From Neiella marina (GTDB lineage: Bacteria; Pseudomonadota; Gammaproteobacteria; Enterobacterales; Neiellaceae): a stretch of DNA of 64,000 nt. The position numbers and the translations under genes were made by a program. Shown here one piece after another: positions 36,039 to 44,977 of this stretch. How positions within the stretch are numbered: position 1 is the first letter of the stretch; every line of letters begins with the position of its first letter. The stretch is from assembly GCF_002165625.1 (NCBI RefSeq), contig NZ_NGNS01000017.1, forward strand, positions 1 through 64,000. The letters run 5' to 3'. The notes beneath the pieces were generated by a model. That model saw nothing but the letters and a program-made list of their open reading frames with translations, ran no database searches and was not told where the DNA came from.

Positions 36039-38228
36039 ATGACAATGCCAGCCCAACAAAACAGCCAGATAAATCAGGATTTCTATCACTTTATTAATAA
36101 CGAAGTACTACCTGCCACTGACCTGAATCCAGTGCAGTTCTGGCAAGCTTTTGAGCAACTCGTGGATGATCTCAGCCCAGTGAACCAATCACTGCTGGAC
36201 ACTCGCGACCGCTTACAACAGCAAATCGATCACTATCACCATCAACACCAAGGTGAACGCTTCGATGCCGACAACTACCAAGAGTTTTTAACCAGCATTG
36301 GTTATCTGCGCGACCAAGGCGATGACTTCACGATCGAAACAAGCAATGTCGATCGTGAGATTGCCACCATCGCCGGACCACAATTAGTTGTACCGATCGC
36401 CAATGAGCGATTTGCTCTGAATGCCGCTAACGCTCGTTGGGGTAGTTTATACGACGCTTTGTATGGCACCGATGTCATTCCCCGTGTCAATGGTTTGAAA
36501 CCCGGTAAGCGCTACAACGAAGCTCGCGGTAACGCGGTAATCAAGCAAGCTAAAGATTACTTAGATCGGGTCTTTCCGCTAGAGCACGGCTCTCACCACA
36601 ACGTCAGCGCCTATGTGGTTTATTACAAACACTTGTTGGCATGTTTCCCAGATGGCACCCAAAGCGGTCTCCACACGCCTTGCCAATTTGTTGGTTTAAC
36701 GGGCCACAAAGAACAGCCAACGGCGATTCTGATGAGAAACAATGGCCTTCATGTTGAGCTGATCATCAATCGCAAGGGCCGTATTGGTGAGCATGATTTA
36801 GCTGGCATCAATGACATTCTCATTGAGTCGGCAGTCACCACCATCATGGACTTTGAAGACTCAGTGGCAGCCGTTGATGCCGAAGATAAGATTCATGCCT
36901 ACCGTAACTGGCAAGGACTGATCCGTGGCGATCTCCATGCCTCATTTGAGAAATCGGGTAGCACCATGTTGCGACGGATGCATAAAGACCGCTTCTATAC
37001 CGGCAAAAATGGCGAAGAAATTCGCTTACATGGTCGCTCACTGCTGCTGTGCCGCAATGTTGGCCTGCTGATGACGACGGACTTAATGTCGAACAAGCAT
37101 GGTCAGCAAGCACCAGAAGGTATTGTTGATGCTGTGGTCACTTGCCTGATTGCGATGCAAGACTTACAAAAATCAGAAACTGACAGCTTCCGTAATTCGC
37201 GAACCGGCAGTATTTATATTGTGAAACCGAAAATGCATGGCCCAGATGAAGTAGCGTTTACCTGTAATCTTTTTGAACGGGTTGAACAGATGCTCGGGCT
37301 AGCTGCTAACACTGTAAAAATCGGCATCATGGACGAGGAGCGCCGCACCACGGTCAACCTCAAAGCATGTATTCGCGAAGCCAAACAGCGATTGTGTTTT
37401 ATTAATACCGGATTTTTGGATCGCACAGGCGATGAGATCCACACCAGCATGCATGCCGGTCCGTTCTTGCCCAAAGCCAGTATCAAAGAACAAACATGGA
37501 TAAAAGCCTACGAAAACTGGAATGTTGATATTGGCCTAGCTTGTGGCTTGCCGGGCAAAGCGCAAATAGGTAAAGGCATGTGGGCAATGCCTGATGAAAT
37601 GGCGCAAATGATGAAAACTAAGATTGATCATCCTCGCGCTGGCGCCAATACCGCGTGGGTTCCATCGCCAACAGCAGCGACTCTGCATGCCCTGCACTAC
37701 CACGACGTTGATGTATTTGCTGTGCAGCAAGGCCTGAAACAGCGGCCAACTGCGAAGTTGGCAGATATTTTAACCATACCGCTGATGGCGGAGAGCCAGC
37801 AAAACTTCAGCCACGAGGACGTCGACCGCGAGTTGGAAAACAACATTCAAGGCATCTTGGGCTATGTCGTTCGTTGGATCGATCTCGGTGTGGGCTGCTC
37901 CAAAGTACCCGACATTAATCACATCGGCCTAATGGAAGATCGAGCAACGTTGCGGATTTCAAGTCAGCACATTGCTAACTGGCTCCATCACGGCATTTGC
38001 AATGATGGCCAGGTGCAAAAGGCGATGTTGCGGATGGCCCAAGTAGTAGACCAACAAAATGAAGGGACTGCGGGCTATCAGCCGATGTCGGCGAATCCAG
38101 ATAAAAGTTTGGCATTTCAGGCAGCCAGAGCATTGATCTTCGAGGGCGAGCATCAACCTAGTGGTTACACCGAGCCGCTGCTCCATCACTACCGTCTACT
38201 GGTAAAACAAGGAGCTTCGACTCACTAG
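36039..38228 (+). CDS. glcB: Malate synthase G
   Basis: The enzyme condenses glyoxylate with acetyl-CoA to malate in the glyoxylate shunt and glycolate metabolism. The 729-residue length is that of the monomeric G isoform. Diagnostic stretches are TIMDFEDSVAAVDAEDKIHAYRN, the acidic GIMDEERRT, INTGFLDRTGDEIHT and AQIGKGMWAMP. A strong ribosome-binding site (CGGAGG) precedes the ATG. It is divergent from the XRE regulator. Isocitrate lyase is not in the window. Confidence 0.96.
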   Translation: MTMPAQQNSQINQDFYHFINNEVLPATDLNPVQFWQAFEQLVDDLSPVNQSLLDTRDRLQQQIDHYHHQHQGERFDADNYQEFLTSIGYLRDQGDDFTIETSNVDREIATIAGPQLVVPIANERFALNAANARWGSLYDALYGTDVIPRVNGLKPGKRYNEARGNAVIKQAKDYLDRVFPLEHGSHHNVSAYVVYYKHLLACFPDGTQSGLHTPCQFVGLTGHKEQPTAILMRNNGLHVELIINRKGRIGEHDLAGINDILIESAVTTIMDFEDSVAAVDAEDKIHAYRNWQGLIRGDLHASFEKSGSTMLRRMHKDRFYTGKNGEEIRLHGRSLLLCRNVGLLMTTDLMSNKHGQQAPEGIVDAVVTCLIAMQDLQKSETDSFRNSRTGSIYIVKPKMHGPDEVAFTCNLFERVEQMLGLAANTVKIGIMDEERRTTVNLKACIREAKQRLCFINTGFLDRTGDEIHTSMHAGPFLPKASIKEQTWIKAYENWNVDIGLACGLPGKAQIGKGMWAMPDEMAQMMKTKIDHPRAGANTAWVPSPTAATLHALHYHDVDVFAVQQGLKQRPTAKLADILTIPLMAESQQNFSHEDVDRELENNIQGILGYVVRWIDLGVGCSKVPDINHIGLMEDRATLRISSQHIANWLHHGICNDGQVQKAMLRMAQVVDQQNEGTAGYQPMSANPDKSLAFQAARALIFEGEHQPSGYTEPLLHHYRLLVKQGASTH

Positions 38229-38287
38229 CACTTATTCATTTTAACGAGGTTACTAACAAACCCGTTATGTAAACCCCGTTGCGTCAC

Positions 38288-38316
38288 GGGCTCCAACACT
38301 GTTGGAGCCCTTTTTT
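38288..38316 (+). terminator. Rho-independent terminator of glcB
   Basis: A perfect ten-base GGGCTCCAAC/GTTGGAGCCC stem with an ACT loop is followed by six T residues. Confidence 0.93.
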
Positions 38317-38358
38317 ATCCGCCGCCTTAGGTACGCTGCTGTTAGCCCTATTGCTGCT

Positions 38359-38922
38359 TTAGTGCTGCTTTTGCATAAACAGCACCACCTGTCCGACCTC
38401 CAGACCAAATTTACGCAGAGTGCCGATATTGATAATGACGTTGTCATCAACTTGGTAGAGCCAATCGTTTACCCCTACCACCCACTCTTCGCCATCCACT
38501 TCGATAATGAGGTCATATTGCCAGTTCATTGCGTAAGCAACGACGCTACCTGAGGCCTCGCCGACCACATCGCCGGCAGTGCCGGTAATTTCGTCACCAT
38601 TGACGGAGAGCTGCCAAATTCGGGTCTGCTGTTCACCATCGTCAAACTGAAAGACTTCGTCGAGCACTCCCGTATCGCCTTGCCAACTCGCATCAATCGT
38701 CGCGGTAAAACGGCGCTTCACCACGCCACTGCGGTCGCTGACAATGCCCCAGGCCATGAGCTTGCCATCAAAGTATTGTTTGACATCCAATTCACCGGTT
38801 TGACCTTGGTAATCATTGAGCGACTGCGAGCAACCGACCGTAACCACAACCATGACAGCAACAATGACCAACAACATGGGCTTGACGGTTATTGCGCCGA
38901 CGCTCTTGAGCCTATTTAGCAT
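38359..38922 (-). CDS. DUF3833 lipoprotein-like protein
   Basis: This 187-residue protein has a hydrophobic N-terminus ending VTVGCSQS, a lipobox-like site that is atypical at position -3. The mature part shows DUF3833 features: YFDGKLMAWGIVSDRSG, RRFTATIDASWQGD and FDDGEQQTRIW. A calycin-like beta barrel is expected. It is the last gene of the eight-gene operon that starts at 44757. DUF3833 proteins regularly accompany CFA-synthase/DUF1365 clusters; their function is unknown, but a lipid-carrier role in the envelope is a reasonable guess. Confidence 0.8.
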   Translation of the reverse strand: MLNRLKSVGAITVKPMLLVIVAVMVVVTVGCSQSLNDYQGQTGELDVKQYFDGKLMAWGIVSDRSGVVKRRFTATIDASWQGDTGVLDEVFQFDDGEQQTRIWQLSVNGDEITGTAGDVVGEASGSVVAYAMNWQYDLIIEVDGEEWVVGVNDWLYQVDDNVIINIGTLRKFGLEVGQVVLFMQKQH

Positions 38923-38934
38923 TAACGAAACTCC

Positions 38935-39585
38935 TTAGTTGGCGCCTAGTAGCGCTAGTCGAAATTGCTGATGTTCTGCCCGCTCGAGCAACCAAATACT
39001 TAAAAAATCGCGAGTAAAACTGGCGGAATCAATACGCCCTAAGTTTTTCAATTCACTACCGCGACGAAACCAAAACTCCGAACTACCATCGTTCGCCACC
39101 TGAACAATCAGCTCATCGCCTTCTGTGACGTCGGGCCAGAGCTGGTGCAACTGCGTCAGCCACTGGGCTTGCTGTTGGTGATCGCCAATATCAAGCTGCT
39201 GCCACTGCTCCATGGTTTGTTCGAGCAAATCTTCTTTGTCGATGTCCATCTGATAGTTCAACAACAACACAGTGCCCGGCAGATTGTTAAAGTCAAACTG
39301 GCCGGTCGGGTGGAATAACTTGGCTTGGTAAATCGTCCACCACAGCCAGTCAAAGTCGGCTTTGCCAAGCATGAACTGATCGGACATTAGCTCACTTAAA
39401 CCATCTCTCGACTGTGAGCTGCTTGCCTTGTCGCCAGCTGGTGCACTTCCCATACTCGCGGCATTGACCGGCGCTAGCGCAAATACCACCAGCCACACTG
39501 ACAGCATTACAAGTGCCAGCCGGCGTTGTATTTTTAGAGAAAGCTGAACGATGTCGGGGGGATATGTAGTCGTTGACCTAGACAT
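38935..39585 (-). CDS. Chalcone-isomerase-like secreted protein
   Basis: The 216-residue protein has a single hydrophobic N-terminal segment (VMLSVWLVVFALAPVNA) that serves as signal or anchor. The remainder has the bacterial chalcone-isomerase-like pattern: LGKADFDWLWWTIYQAKLFHP, LLLNYQMDIDKEDLLEQTMEQW and FTRDFLSIWL. Such domains in plants and bacteria often bind fatty acids rather than act on flavonoids. The stop lies 12 bases before DUF3833. An 86-base gap with a long hairpin separates it from DUF2878. Confidence 0.82.
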   Translation of the reverse strand: MSRSTTTYPPDIVQLSLKIQRRLALVMLSVWLVVFALAPVNAASMGSAPAGDKASSSQSRDGLSELMSDQFMLGKADFDWLWWTIYQAKLFHPTGQFDFNNLPGTVLLLNYQMDIDKEDLLEQTMEQWQQLDIGDHQQQAQWLTQLHQLWPDVTEGDELIVQVANDGSSEFWFRRGSELKNLGRIDSASFTRDFLSIWLLERAEHQQFRLALLGAN

Positions 39586-39592
39586 AAACGCT

Positions 39593-39633
39593 CCTTGGTT
39601 GTTATTTGTTTTAAGTAAAACAACAACCCAAGG
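39593..39633. repeat. Long nested hairpin inside the lipid-modification operon
   Basis: CCTTGGTTG pairs with CAAC-CCAAGG (one bulge), and inside it TTGTTTT pairs with AAAACAA around AAGT. No T run follows in the direction of transcription, so it more likely affects mRNA processing or stability than termination. Confidence 0.5.
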
Positions 39634-39671
39634 ATCAGTTCATATGGCGATCTATCTGTTGAACATGATGG

Positions 39672-40214
39672 CTATTTGGTGAATTGAAATGACTTCGGTA
39701 CCAACCATATGGCACTGAGGTAGAACAAAATGGCCCATTCAATGGCAATCACAAAGGAGGTCGTTTGATCTAAATAGCCTCCTGCCAGCTTGGCGCCAGC
39801 AAAGTAACTCAACCAGCCGCCAATTGCAGCAAGTCCTGCTCCTAGCCATGGACGGGGTATTAACCAACGGATGCTGTGATTTAGCAGGGTTGCGAACAGA
39901 GGCCAGAAAGCGATCAGCCAAAGTGGCGGCACCGGCCCGCCATGATTCGGCAATACCAGCACCCCGCTGTACAGGTGAAACCCTTCGGCAATGATACCAA
40001 TGGCGGCAAACACTCCCATCAGGTACCGGTCTGAATCGGCAGTAGGAGATAACGACCAGTGCCCAATCAGCCATGCGATGACCCAAGGAACCGCAGCATT
40101 TCCTAGTGTTACCAAACTAAACCAACACAACTGAAATGCAAAAATGTTAAGCAACATCCACCACAAAGGTGACTTGGGCAGCTCAGGTAATGCGGTTTGT
40201 TTTGGCAATGGCAA
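39672..40214 (-). CDS. DUF2878 inner-membrane protein
   Basis: About 180 residues with five hydrophobic segments covering most of the chain, including LLNIFAFQLCWFSLVTLG, GIIAEGFHLYSGVLVLP and FVIAIEWAILFYLSAIWLV. This is the DUF2878 pattern. The start appears to be TTG at 40214 or 40208, with AAGGAA just upstream. It follows cfa by 25 bases. Function unknown; the constant company of CFA-type methyltransferases suggests a role with modified lipids. Confidence 0.8.
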   Translation of the reverse strand: MPLPKQTALPELPKSPLWWMLLNIFAFQLCWFSLVTLGNAAVPWVIAWLIGHWSLSPTADSDRYLMGVFAAIGIIAEGFHLYSGVLVLPNHGGPVPPLWLIAFWPLFATLLNHSIRWLIPRPWLGAGLAAIGGWLSYFAGAKLAGGYLDQTTSFVIAIEWAILFYLSAIWLVPKSFQFTK

Positions 40215-40239
40215 TTCCTTTGTCGGTGTCTGCTAGTGG

Positions 40240-41496
40240 TTAGCGAGTCGGTTTATCCAAAACCATTTGCACTGTGCTGATCGAGCGCTCATGGAATCCG
40301 CCTTCACAATAGCATAGGTAGAAACGCCACATGCGAATAAATCTATCGTCAAAACCAAGTGCTTTAACCTGCTCCAACTGACCATCAAAATTATCGCGCC
40401 AATCTTTTAAGGTTCTCGCGTAATCGAGACCAATGTCGCGTACTTGCCGAATGGCCAAGTCACTATATTGAGCAACTTTATCAGCCAGCACAGCCACCGA
40501 TGGCAGATAGCCGCCGGGGAAAATATATCGTTGAATAAAATCAACATTGCGGCGGTAGTAGCGCTCTCGCTGGTCAGCGATAGTAATCACCTGCAACAGC
40601 ATCTTACCGTTGTCCCTGACCAGGCTCGAACAGCGGTCGAAAAACGTCGACAAATGTTCATAGCCGACCGCCTCGATCATCTCGATTGAGATCAACTTTG
40701 AATAAGTACCTTGCAGCTTACGATAATCTTCTTTTAATACGGTAACTTGCTGCTCTAAACCTGCATCTTTAACGCGCTGCTGAGCAAACTGATATTGAGC
40801 GTAACTAATCGTCGTCGTGGTGACTTTGCAGCCGTAATTCTTTGCGGCAAAACAAGCCAAACCGCCCCAACCAGTGCCAATTTCCAGCAAATGATCAGCA
40901 TCTGTTAGCTCAAGATCATCACACACCAGTTTTAACTTGTGCTCAGAGGCTTGCAACAGGGATGACTCAGCGTCAGGATATACACCGCTTGAATACATCA
41001 TGGTTTCATCAAGAAACAACTGATAGAACGCATTACTGAGGTCATAATGATGGGCGATGTTGCGCTTAGAGCCCGACACAGTATTGCCATTGAATTTGTG
41101 CACTAGCTTCATGATTAAGCGCTTTAACGGACTAGACTGCGACTCAATGGCATCGAGGGTGGCCATGTTAGCCGCCATCAATCGAATCACCATGGTCAAA
41201 TCTGGGCTGTCCCACCAACCGTTCATGTAGGCTTCTGCAGCACCAATGCTGCCGCCGCTAACAACTGCTTTGTAAAACTGACTGTCGAGTACGACTATCT
41301 CAGCCGCTAAGTCTGATTGAGGGTCACCGTAGCTTTGTTGCCAACCGTTCTCATCACGCAGTGTCAATTGACCAACTTTCAGCTGCTCTAACAGTGCTAC
41401 CAGCATGCGTGTAAGCAACTTGGGCGCGACTGCTGCGACATCAGGTTTTACGGTCGCCATTGTCTTCTGATTGGCAACGGAGGATTCACTCGTCAT
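40240..41496 (-). CDS. cfa: Cyclopropane-fatty-acid-phospholipid synthase-type methyltransferase
   Basis: The 418-residue protein is SAM-dependent and acts on unsaturated phospholipid acyl chains at the membrane. It has an N-terminal lipid-facing domain (1-125), then the SAM motif LEIGTGWGGLACFAAKNYG, the SIEMIEAVGYEHL stretch and FIQRYIFPGGYLPS. The C-terminal CYCEGGFHERSI carries the conserved cysteine. A strong ribosome-binding site (GGAG) precedes the ATG, three bases after DUF1365 ends. In such clusters the product may be a cyclopropane or a methylated acyl chain leading to furan fatty acids; the sequence alone does not decide. Confidence 0.9.
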   Translation of the reverse strand: MTSESSVANQKTMATVKPDVAAVAPKLLTRMLVALLEQLKVGQLTLRDENGWQQSYGDPQSDLAAEIVVLDSQFYKAVVSGGSIGAAEAYMNGWWDSPDLTMVIRLMAANMATLDAIESQSSPLKRLIMKLVHKFNGNTVSGSKRNIAHHYDLSNAFYQLFLDETMMYSSGVYPDAESSLLQASEHKLKLVCDDLELTDADHLLEIGTGWGGLACFAAKNYGCKVTTTTISYAQYQFAQQRVKDAGLEQQVTVLKEDYRKLQGTYSKLISIEMIEAVGYEHLSTFFDRCSSLVRDNGKMLLQVITIADQRERYYRRNVDFIQRYIFPGGYLPSVAVLADKVAQYSDLAIRQVRDIGLDYARTLKDWRDNFDGQLEQVKALGFDDRFIRMWRFYLCYCEGGFHERSISTVQMVLDKPTR

Positions 41497-41499
41497 GCC

Positions 41500-42246
41500 T
41501 TAACTCCTGTGGTCCATGTTATGTGGAATGTAGGGCACCCCTTTGAGCCAGATTTTCAACGCCTGCCAATAAATCTTGGTGACCACGCTAACTGTCATAA
41601 TGGGGGTTTTTATCAACTCTCGGAACAAGTTACGAGAGTTCAGTGGTTGTTGGATCATTGCTAATGTGGCATCGAAAATTTTGCCTTCACGATCGTGATT
41701 TTCGATATGCAAATGCAGGCGCTTGGCAGGCGGCTTGATCCGCCAGTGGTAGTCCATATCTAAGTCCATAAACGGAGAAACATGAAACGCTTTGTTCATA
41801 GTCTCAGGCGCCTCAAATGCGCGCCGACAGTTGACTGCATAGTAATGCTTTTCCAGCCATGGCGTGTTACTCACCTCAGCTAGCAAGTACTGCAATTCAC
41901 CATCGCTGTCGTAGCAATAAAAGCAGTTAATGGGGCTAAAGTAGAGCCCCAGATAGCGCAACTGGCCAATCATCTCGATACGCCCATCGCAACGATAACC
42001 AGTTAATTCAAATAGCGTTTCTATGGCGGCCTGTTTGGCTGTCAAAGTCGGTTTGTTGGGGAAGTAATCGGAGCGACGAAACTGCGCCCAGTTAAATCGG
42101 TTAAATGAGAACCAACGAAGTTGTTGGTCGAGTTGCGGCAATTCGTCTAAATCGATGGCTGGCATAAACAGCGGATAGCAGAAACTGTTGTGCTTTGGTC
42201 GCAATCGCCGGTGGCGAACTTGGCCTCGATAAAGTCGCGATTTCAT
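41500..42246 (-). CDS. DUF1365 protein
   Basis: This 248-residue protein belongs to DUF1365, recognisable from YRGQVRHRRLRPKHNSFCYPLFM at the start, then GQLRYLGLYFSPINCFYCYD, EVSNTPWLEKHYY and KAFHVSPFMDLDMDYHWRIKPP. The family has no firmly known activity but nearly always pairs with the FAD oxidoreductase and CFA-type enzyme seen here, so it probably acts on the same lipid. It overlaps the FAD gene by four bases. Confidence 0.88.
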   Translation of the reverse strand: MKSRLYRGQVRHRRLRPKHNSFCYPLFMPAIDLDELPQLDQQLRWFSFNRFNWAQFRRSDYFPNKPTLTAKQAAIETLFELTGYRCDGRIEMIGQLRYLGLYFSPINCFYCYDSDGELQYLLAEVSNTPWLEKHYYAVNCRRAFEAPETMNKAFHVSPFMDLDMDYHWRIKPPAKRLHLHIENHDREGKIFDATLAMIQQPLNSRNLFRELIKTPIMTVSVVTKIYWQALKIWLKGVPYIPHNMDHRS

Positions 42247-43538
42247 GCTGCATTCCTCGGCAATTCAGCACCTTTCGCAGCAATCAATTCGACCACGTCT
42301 TGCGCCGAGCGAACACCATCTTCGTGGAAGCCGTTGTACCAGTACGCACCGCAAAAATAACAGCCGTCAACGCCGTTGATTTCAGCCCGTCGCTGTTGGG
42401 CCGCGAAACTGGTGCGATTGAATACCGGATGATCATACAGGTAGGTACCAATAATCTTGTCTGGATCGATTTGCTCTGACTGATTAAGGCTTACACAATA
42501 GGTATGTTTGCTCTGCAAGCCCTGTAGAATATTCATGTTGTAAGTCAGTGTCGCTTGCGGGTGTTCACTGTCATCTAACATGTAGTTCCATGCAGCCCAA
42601 GCCGCCTGACGCTCAGGCAGCCTAGATGTATCGGTATGTAATATGACATCATTTTGTTGGTATGGGATATCACCGAGAATGTCATTCTCTAGCGCCGAAG
42701 CGCTCTCCCCTAGCAGCGTCAATGCCTCATCACTGTGGCAAGCAAAAACAACCGCATCGAACTCATCCTCGCCACTGCCATGACTAACGATAAAGCGTGT
42801 CGGTAGTGCGCCTTCGGCACTGTTTTTTCGACGGACCGAAGTAGCGCCGCTAGCAAATTCGATATCACCATCGACTTGCTCACGCCATGCTTTGACGTAC
42901 TGATGCGAACCACCTTTAATGACATACCATTGCGGCCGGTCCGTGATCTCGAGCAAACCATGATTGACGAAGAATCGGATAAAGAACAAGGCCGGAAATT
43001 CATCCATGTCTTTGATTGATGATGACCAAATGGCTGCTCCCATCGACATCAAATAGTTGATCCGGAAGAACTGGTTGAACTTGTGTTGTTCAAGAAACTC
43101 GCTCAACGATGAATTTTCATCAATCTCACCGTTGGCATAACTTGCTTTAGCCAGCTTATTGAAGCGATAAATATCGTACAAAAAACGGTAGAACTTAGGA
43201 TTGAACCAATTTCGCTTCTGCGCAAACAGGGTCGAGAAGGTGTGGCCGTTATACTCAAGATTTTCTGCCGGGTTACTGACGCTGTAACTCATATCGGTGT
43301 TTTGATACGGCACCTTAAGTTGCGCCAGAAAGGCTTGGAATCTTGGATAAGTACGGTCATTGAACACAATAAAACCGGTGTCAATTGCTTGCCCTTGATG
43401 TTCACCATCAAGTTCCTTGGTTGCCGTGTGGCCCCCCAAGTAATCATTTTTTTCAAACAACGTCACCTGATGCTCTTTACGCAAATGATAACTCGCGACG
43501 ATCCCTGATATACCGCTGCCGATGACTGCTATTTTCAT
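42243..43538 (-). CDS. FAD-dependent oxidoreductase of the lipid-modification cluster
   Basis: The 431-residue flavoprotein has an N-terminal FAD Rossmann motif (VIGSGISGIVASYHL, residues about 5-19) followed by FEKNDYLGGHTAT, as in amine-oxidase/desaturase-type enzymes. Further family stretches are DTGFIVFNDRTYP, YVIKGGSHQYV and the C-terminal DGCYFCGAYWYNGFHEDGVRSA. In related clusters of alphaproteobacteria a flavoenzyme acts as a fatty-acid desaturase in furan-fatty-acid synthesis. That role is inferred here, not shown. It overlaps both neighbours by four bases. Confidence 0.87.
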   Translation of the reverse strand: MKIAVIGSGISGIVASYHLRKEHQVTLFEKNDYLGGHTATKELDGEHQGQAIDTGFIVFNDRTYPRFQAFLAQLKVPYQNTDMSYSVSNPAENLEYNGHTFSTLFAQKRNWFNPKFYRFLYDIYRFNKLAKASYANGEIDENSSLSEFLEQHKFNQFFRINYLMSMGAAIWSSSIKDMDEFPALFFIRFFVNHGLLEITDRPQWYVIKGGSHQYVKAWREQVDGDIEFASGATSVRRKNSAEGALPTRFIVSHGSGEDEFDAVVFACHSDEALTLLGESASALENDILGDIPYQQNDVILHTDTSRLPERQAAWAAWNYMLDDSEHPQATLTYNMNILQGLQSKHTYCVSLNQSEQIDPDKIIGTYLYDHPVFNRTSFAAQQRRAEINGVDGCYFCGAYWYNGFHEDGVRSAQDVVELIAAKGAELPRNAA

Positions 43539-44335
43539 GTCCTTGTTTCACCCTGTTGATGGCGAGTGTGAGATTGCTTGCCATTGTCCTGATTCGATTT
43601 GACCATCTTGCCAGCGAGCCAAATTCGCGCTGACACTGGCAGTTTGTGTAATGTCCGCAGTATTGCGCAAAACAAACGCGGAAAATGAACTTCATGGACA
43701 CCGCGCTCAATACCCCGGCGAATCGCTGCACTGGCACCATCGACAGTGGCCAGCATTGGCATATCGAAGTCGTTCTTACGGGTTAATGGCGTGTCGATAA
43801 AACCCAATATTACGGTTACCAATTGGATTCCCTTGGGCTTTAAACTCGTGCTCAATACATGCCCCATGTACTGCAGTGCTGCTTTCGATGCACCGTAAAA
43901 TTCTGCACGGACAAACGGCAAGTAAACAGATGCGCTAGACACCAGCGCCACTTTCGGTTTACTGGCTCTTTGCAACAGCGGCGTGAGACTTTGCAGCACT
44001 CTCACTGGCGCCACTACATTGACGTCGAGTGTTTGCTGCAACACCTCGGCATCAAGGTCACCATCGTCGACGTAGTGACAAACACCGGCATTGAGGATCA
44101 CCACATCAATGTTGTGATAACGCTCTTCAAGTTGCCACACACTGGTTTGCCAAGCATTGCCATCAGCCAGATCGCAACAGACTGTGTCTGCGCCCGATTG
44201 CTGTAAATCAATTAGTTGGTCCTTATTGCGACCAACAGCGATCACTGTGTCTCCAGCGTCCAAGTAATCTTTGGCGAGTTGATAGCCGATGCCAGAAGTA
44301 GCGCCAGTGATCAAAACCACTTGTTTCGTGTTCAT
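43535..44335 (-). CDS. Short-chain dehydrogenase/reductase
   Basis: A classical SDR of 266 residues: TGATSGIGYQLA cofactor motif at residues 10-21, NAG at about 101-103, and the catalytic Ser and Tyr-x3-Lys (SSASVYLPFVRAEFYGASKAA). A C-terminal segment ends in a basic tail. The substrate is unknown; operon position suggests a lipid-related alcohol or ketone. The start and stop overlap the neighbouring genes by four bases each, so the four genes from NTF2-like to DUF1365 are translationally coupled. Confidence 0.9.
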   Translation of the reverse strand: MNTKQVVLITGATSGIGYQLAKDYLDAGDTVIAVGRNKDQLIDLQQSGADTVCCDLADGNAWQTSVWQLEERYHNIDVVILNAGVCHYVDDGDLDAEVLQQTLDVNVVAPVRVLQSLTPLLQRASKPKVALVSSASVYLPFVRAEFYGASKAALQYMGHVLSTSLKPKGIQLVTVILGFIDTPLTRKNDFDMPMLATVDGASAAIRRGIERGVHEVHFPRLFCAILRTLHKLPVSARIWLAGKMVKSNQDNGKQSHTRHQQGETRT

Positions 44336-44757
44336 GCCGCCACCATGCGCCCTTTGACAAAGCGAATTGCCGTACCCAACACTGGCAGGTGCTCGTAGAG
44401 CATACTGCCGCCGTCGAAATAATCTCGATGCTGGATAATCAAACCGTCCTTGAGGGTAATTCTGCTCACCCCTTCGAGTTCCACTTCCCGGCCCCGATTG
44501 ATTCGCGGATGTTGATAAGTCATGGTCCAGCCAATCACCACCTGCGACTGCTCAGCAACTTGCCAGTTGTAGTTAAAGCCGATGGCTTCAACGTTGCTGT
44601 ACAAAGCGGCAAAGTATTCTTTGATATCGGCGAGCCCATCGATGCGATGAAAAGGGTCAATAAACGACGCTTTGGGGTGATAAAACTGGTCCAGCAACTC
44701 AAGGCTATGGGCGTCTAGCTTGGTATACATATCTTTAAAATTTTCAATCCATTGCAT
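44332..44757 (-). CDS. NTF2-like (SnoaL-type) protein, first gene of the operon
   Basis: From the ATG at 44757 the protein has 141 residues with the NTF2/SnoaL fold pattern: LLDQFYHPKASFIDPFHRIDGLADIKEYFAALY, VVIGWTMTYQH and EVELEGVSRITLKDGLIIQHRDYFDGG. Such folds bind small hydrophobic molecules or act as isomerases; no activity can be assigned. It is the first gene of the operon running to 38359, and a possible ECF-type promoter lies 26 bases before its start. Confidence 0.85.
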   Translation of the reverse strand: MQWIENFKDMYTKLDAHSLELLDQFYHPKASFIDPFHRIDGLADIKEYFAALYSNVEAIGFNYNWQVAEQSQVVIGWTMTYQHPRINRGREVELEGVSRITLKDGLIIQHRDYFDGGSMLYEHLPVLGTAIRFVKGRMVAA

Positions 44758-44782
44758 CAATGAAGACCTCTTGAAAAAAATG

Positions 44783-44811
44783 TGCTTACGCCACTTCAAT
44801 TGAGTGTATCA
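44783..44811 (-). promoter_or_regulatory. Candidate ECF-sigma promoter of the lipid-modification operon
   Basis: On the minus strand TGATAC is followed after 17 bases by TAAGCA, preceded by CG. This resembles the RpoE/ChrR singlet-oxygen promoter type (TGATC, about 18 bases, then TAAGA). The -10 element ends 26 bases before the start codon at 44757. The match is partial and made by eye. Confidence 0.4.
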
Positions 44812-44908
44812 GCTTGTTCAGTATTAGCTCGTTCAACGTCAATTTTTTGTTAGCGGATCAGTCAACTATCGGCAATTTGTGTGGTTGAAGGATTTTTGAA
44901 AGACAAAA

Positions 44909-44922
44909 TGATAGCGCTTTCA
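44909..44922. promoter_or_regulatory. LacI-family operator before the beta-glucosidase gene
   Basis: TGATAGCGCTTTCA is a 14-base near-perfect palindrome centred on CG, the classic LacI/GalR-family operator type. It ends 55 bases before the start of the GH1 gene. No LacI-type regulator gene is in the window. Confidence 0.6.
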
Positions 44923-44977
44923 TTTTCTCAAAAATGTGTTTTAATAGCGCCCATAACGATCTTGCAGTAAGGGTTTT

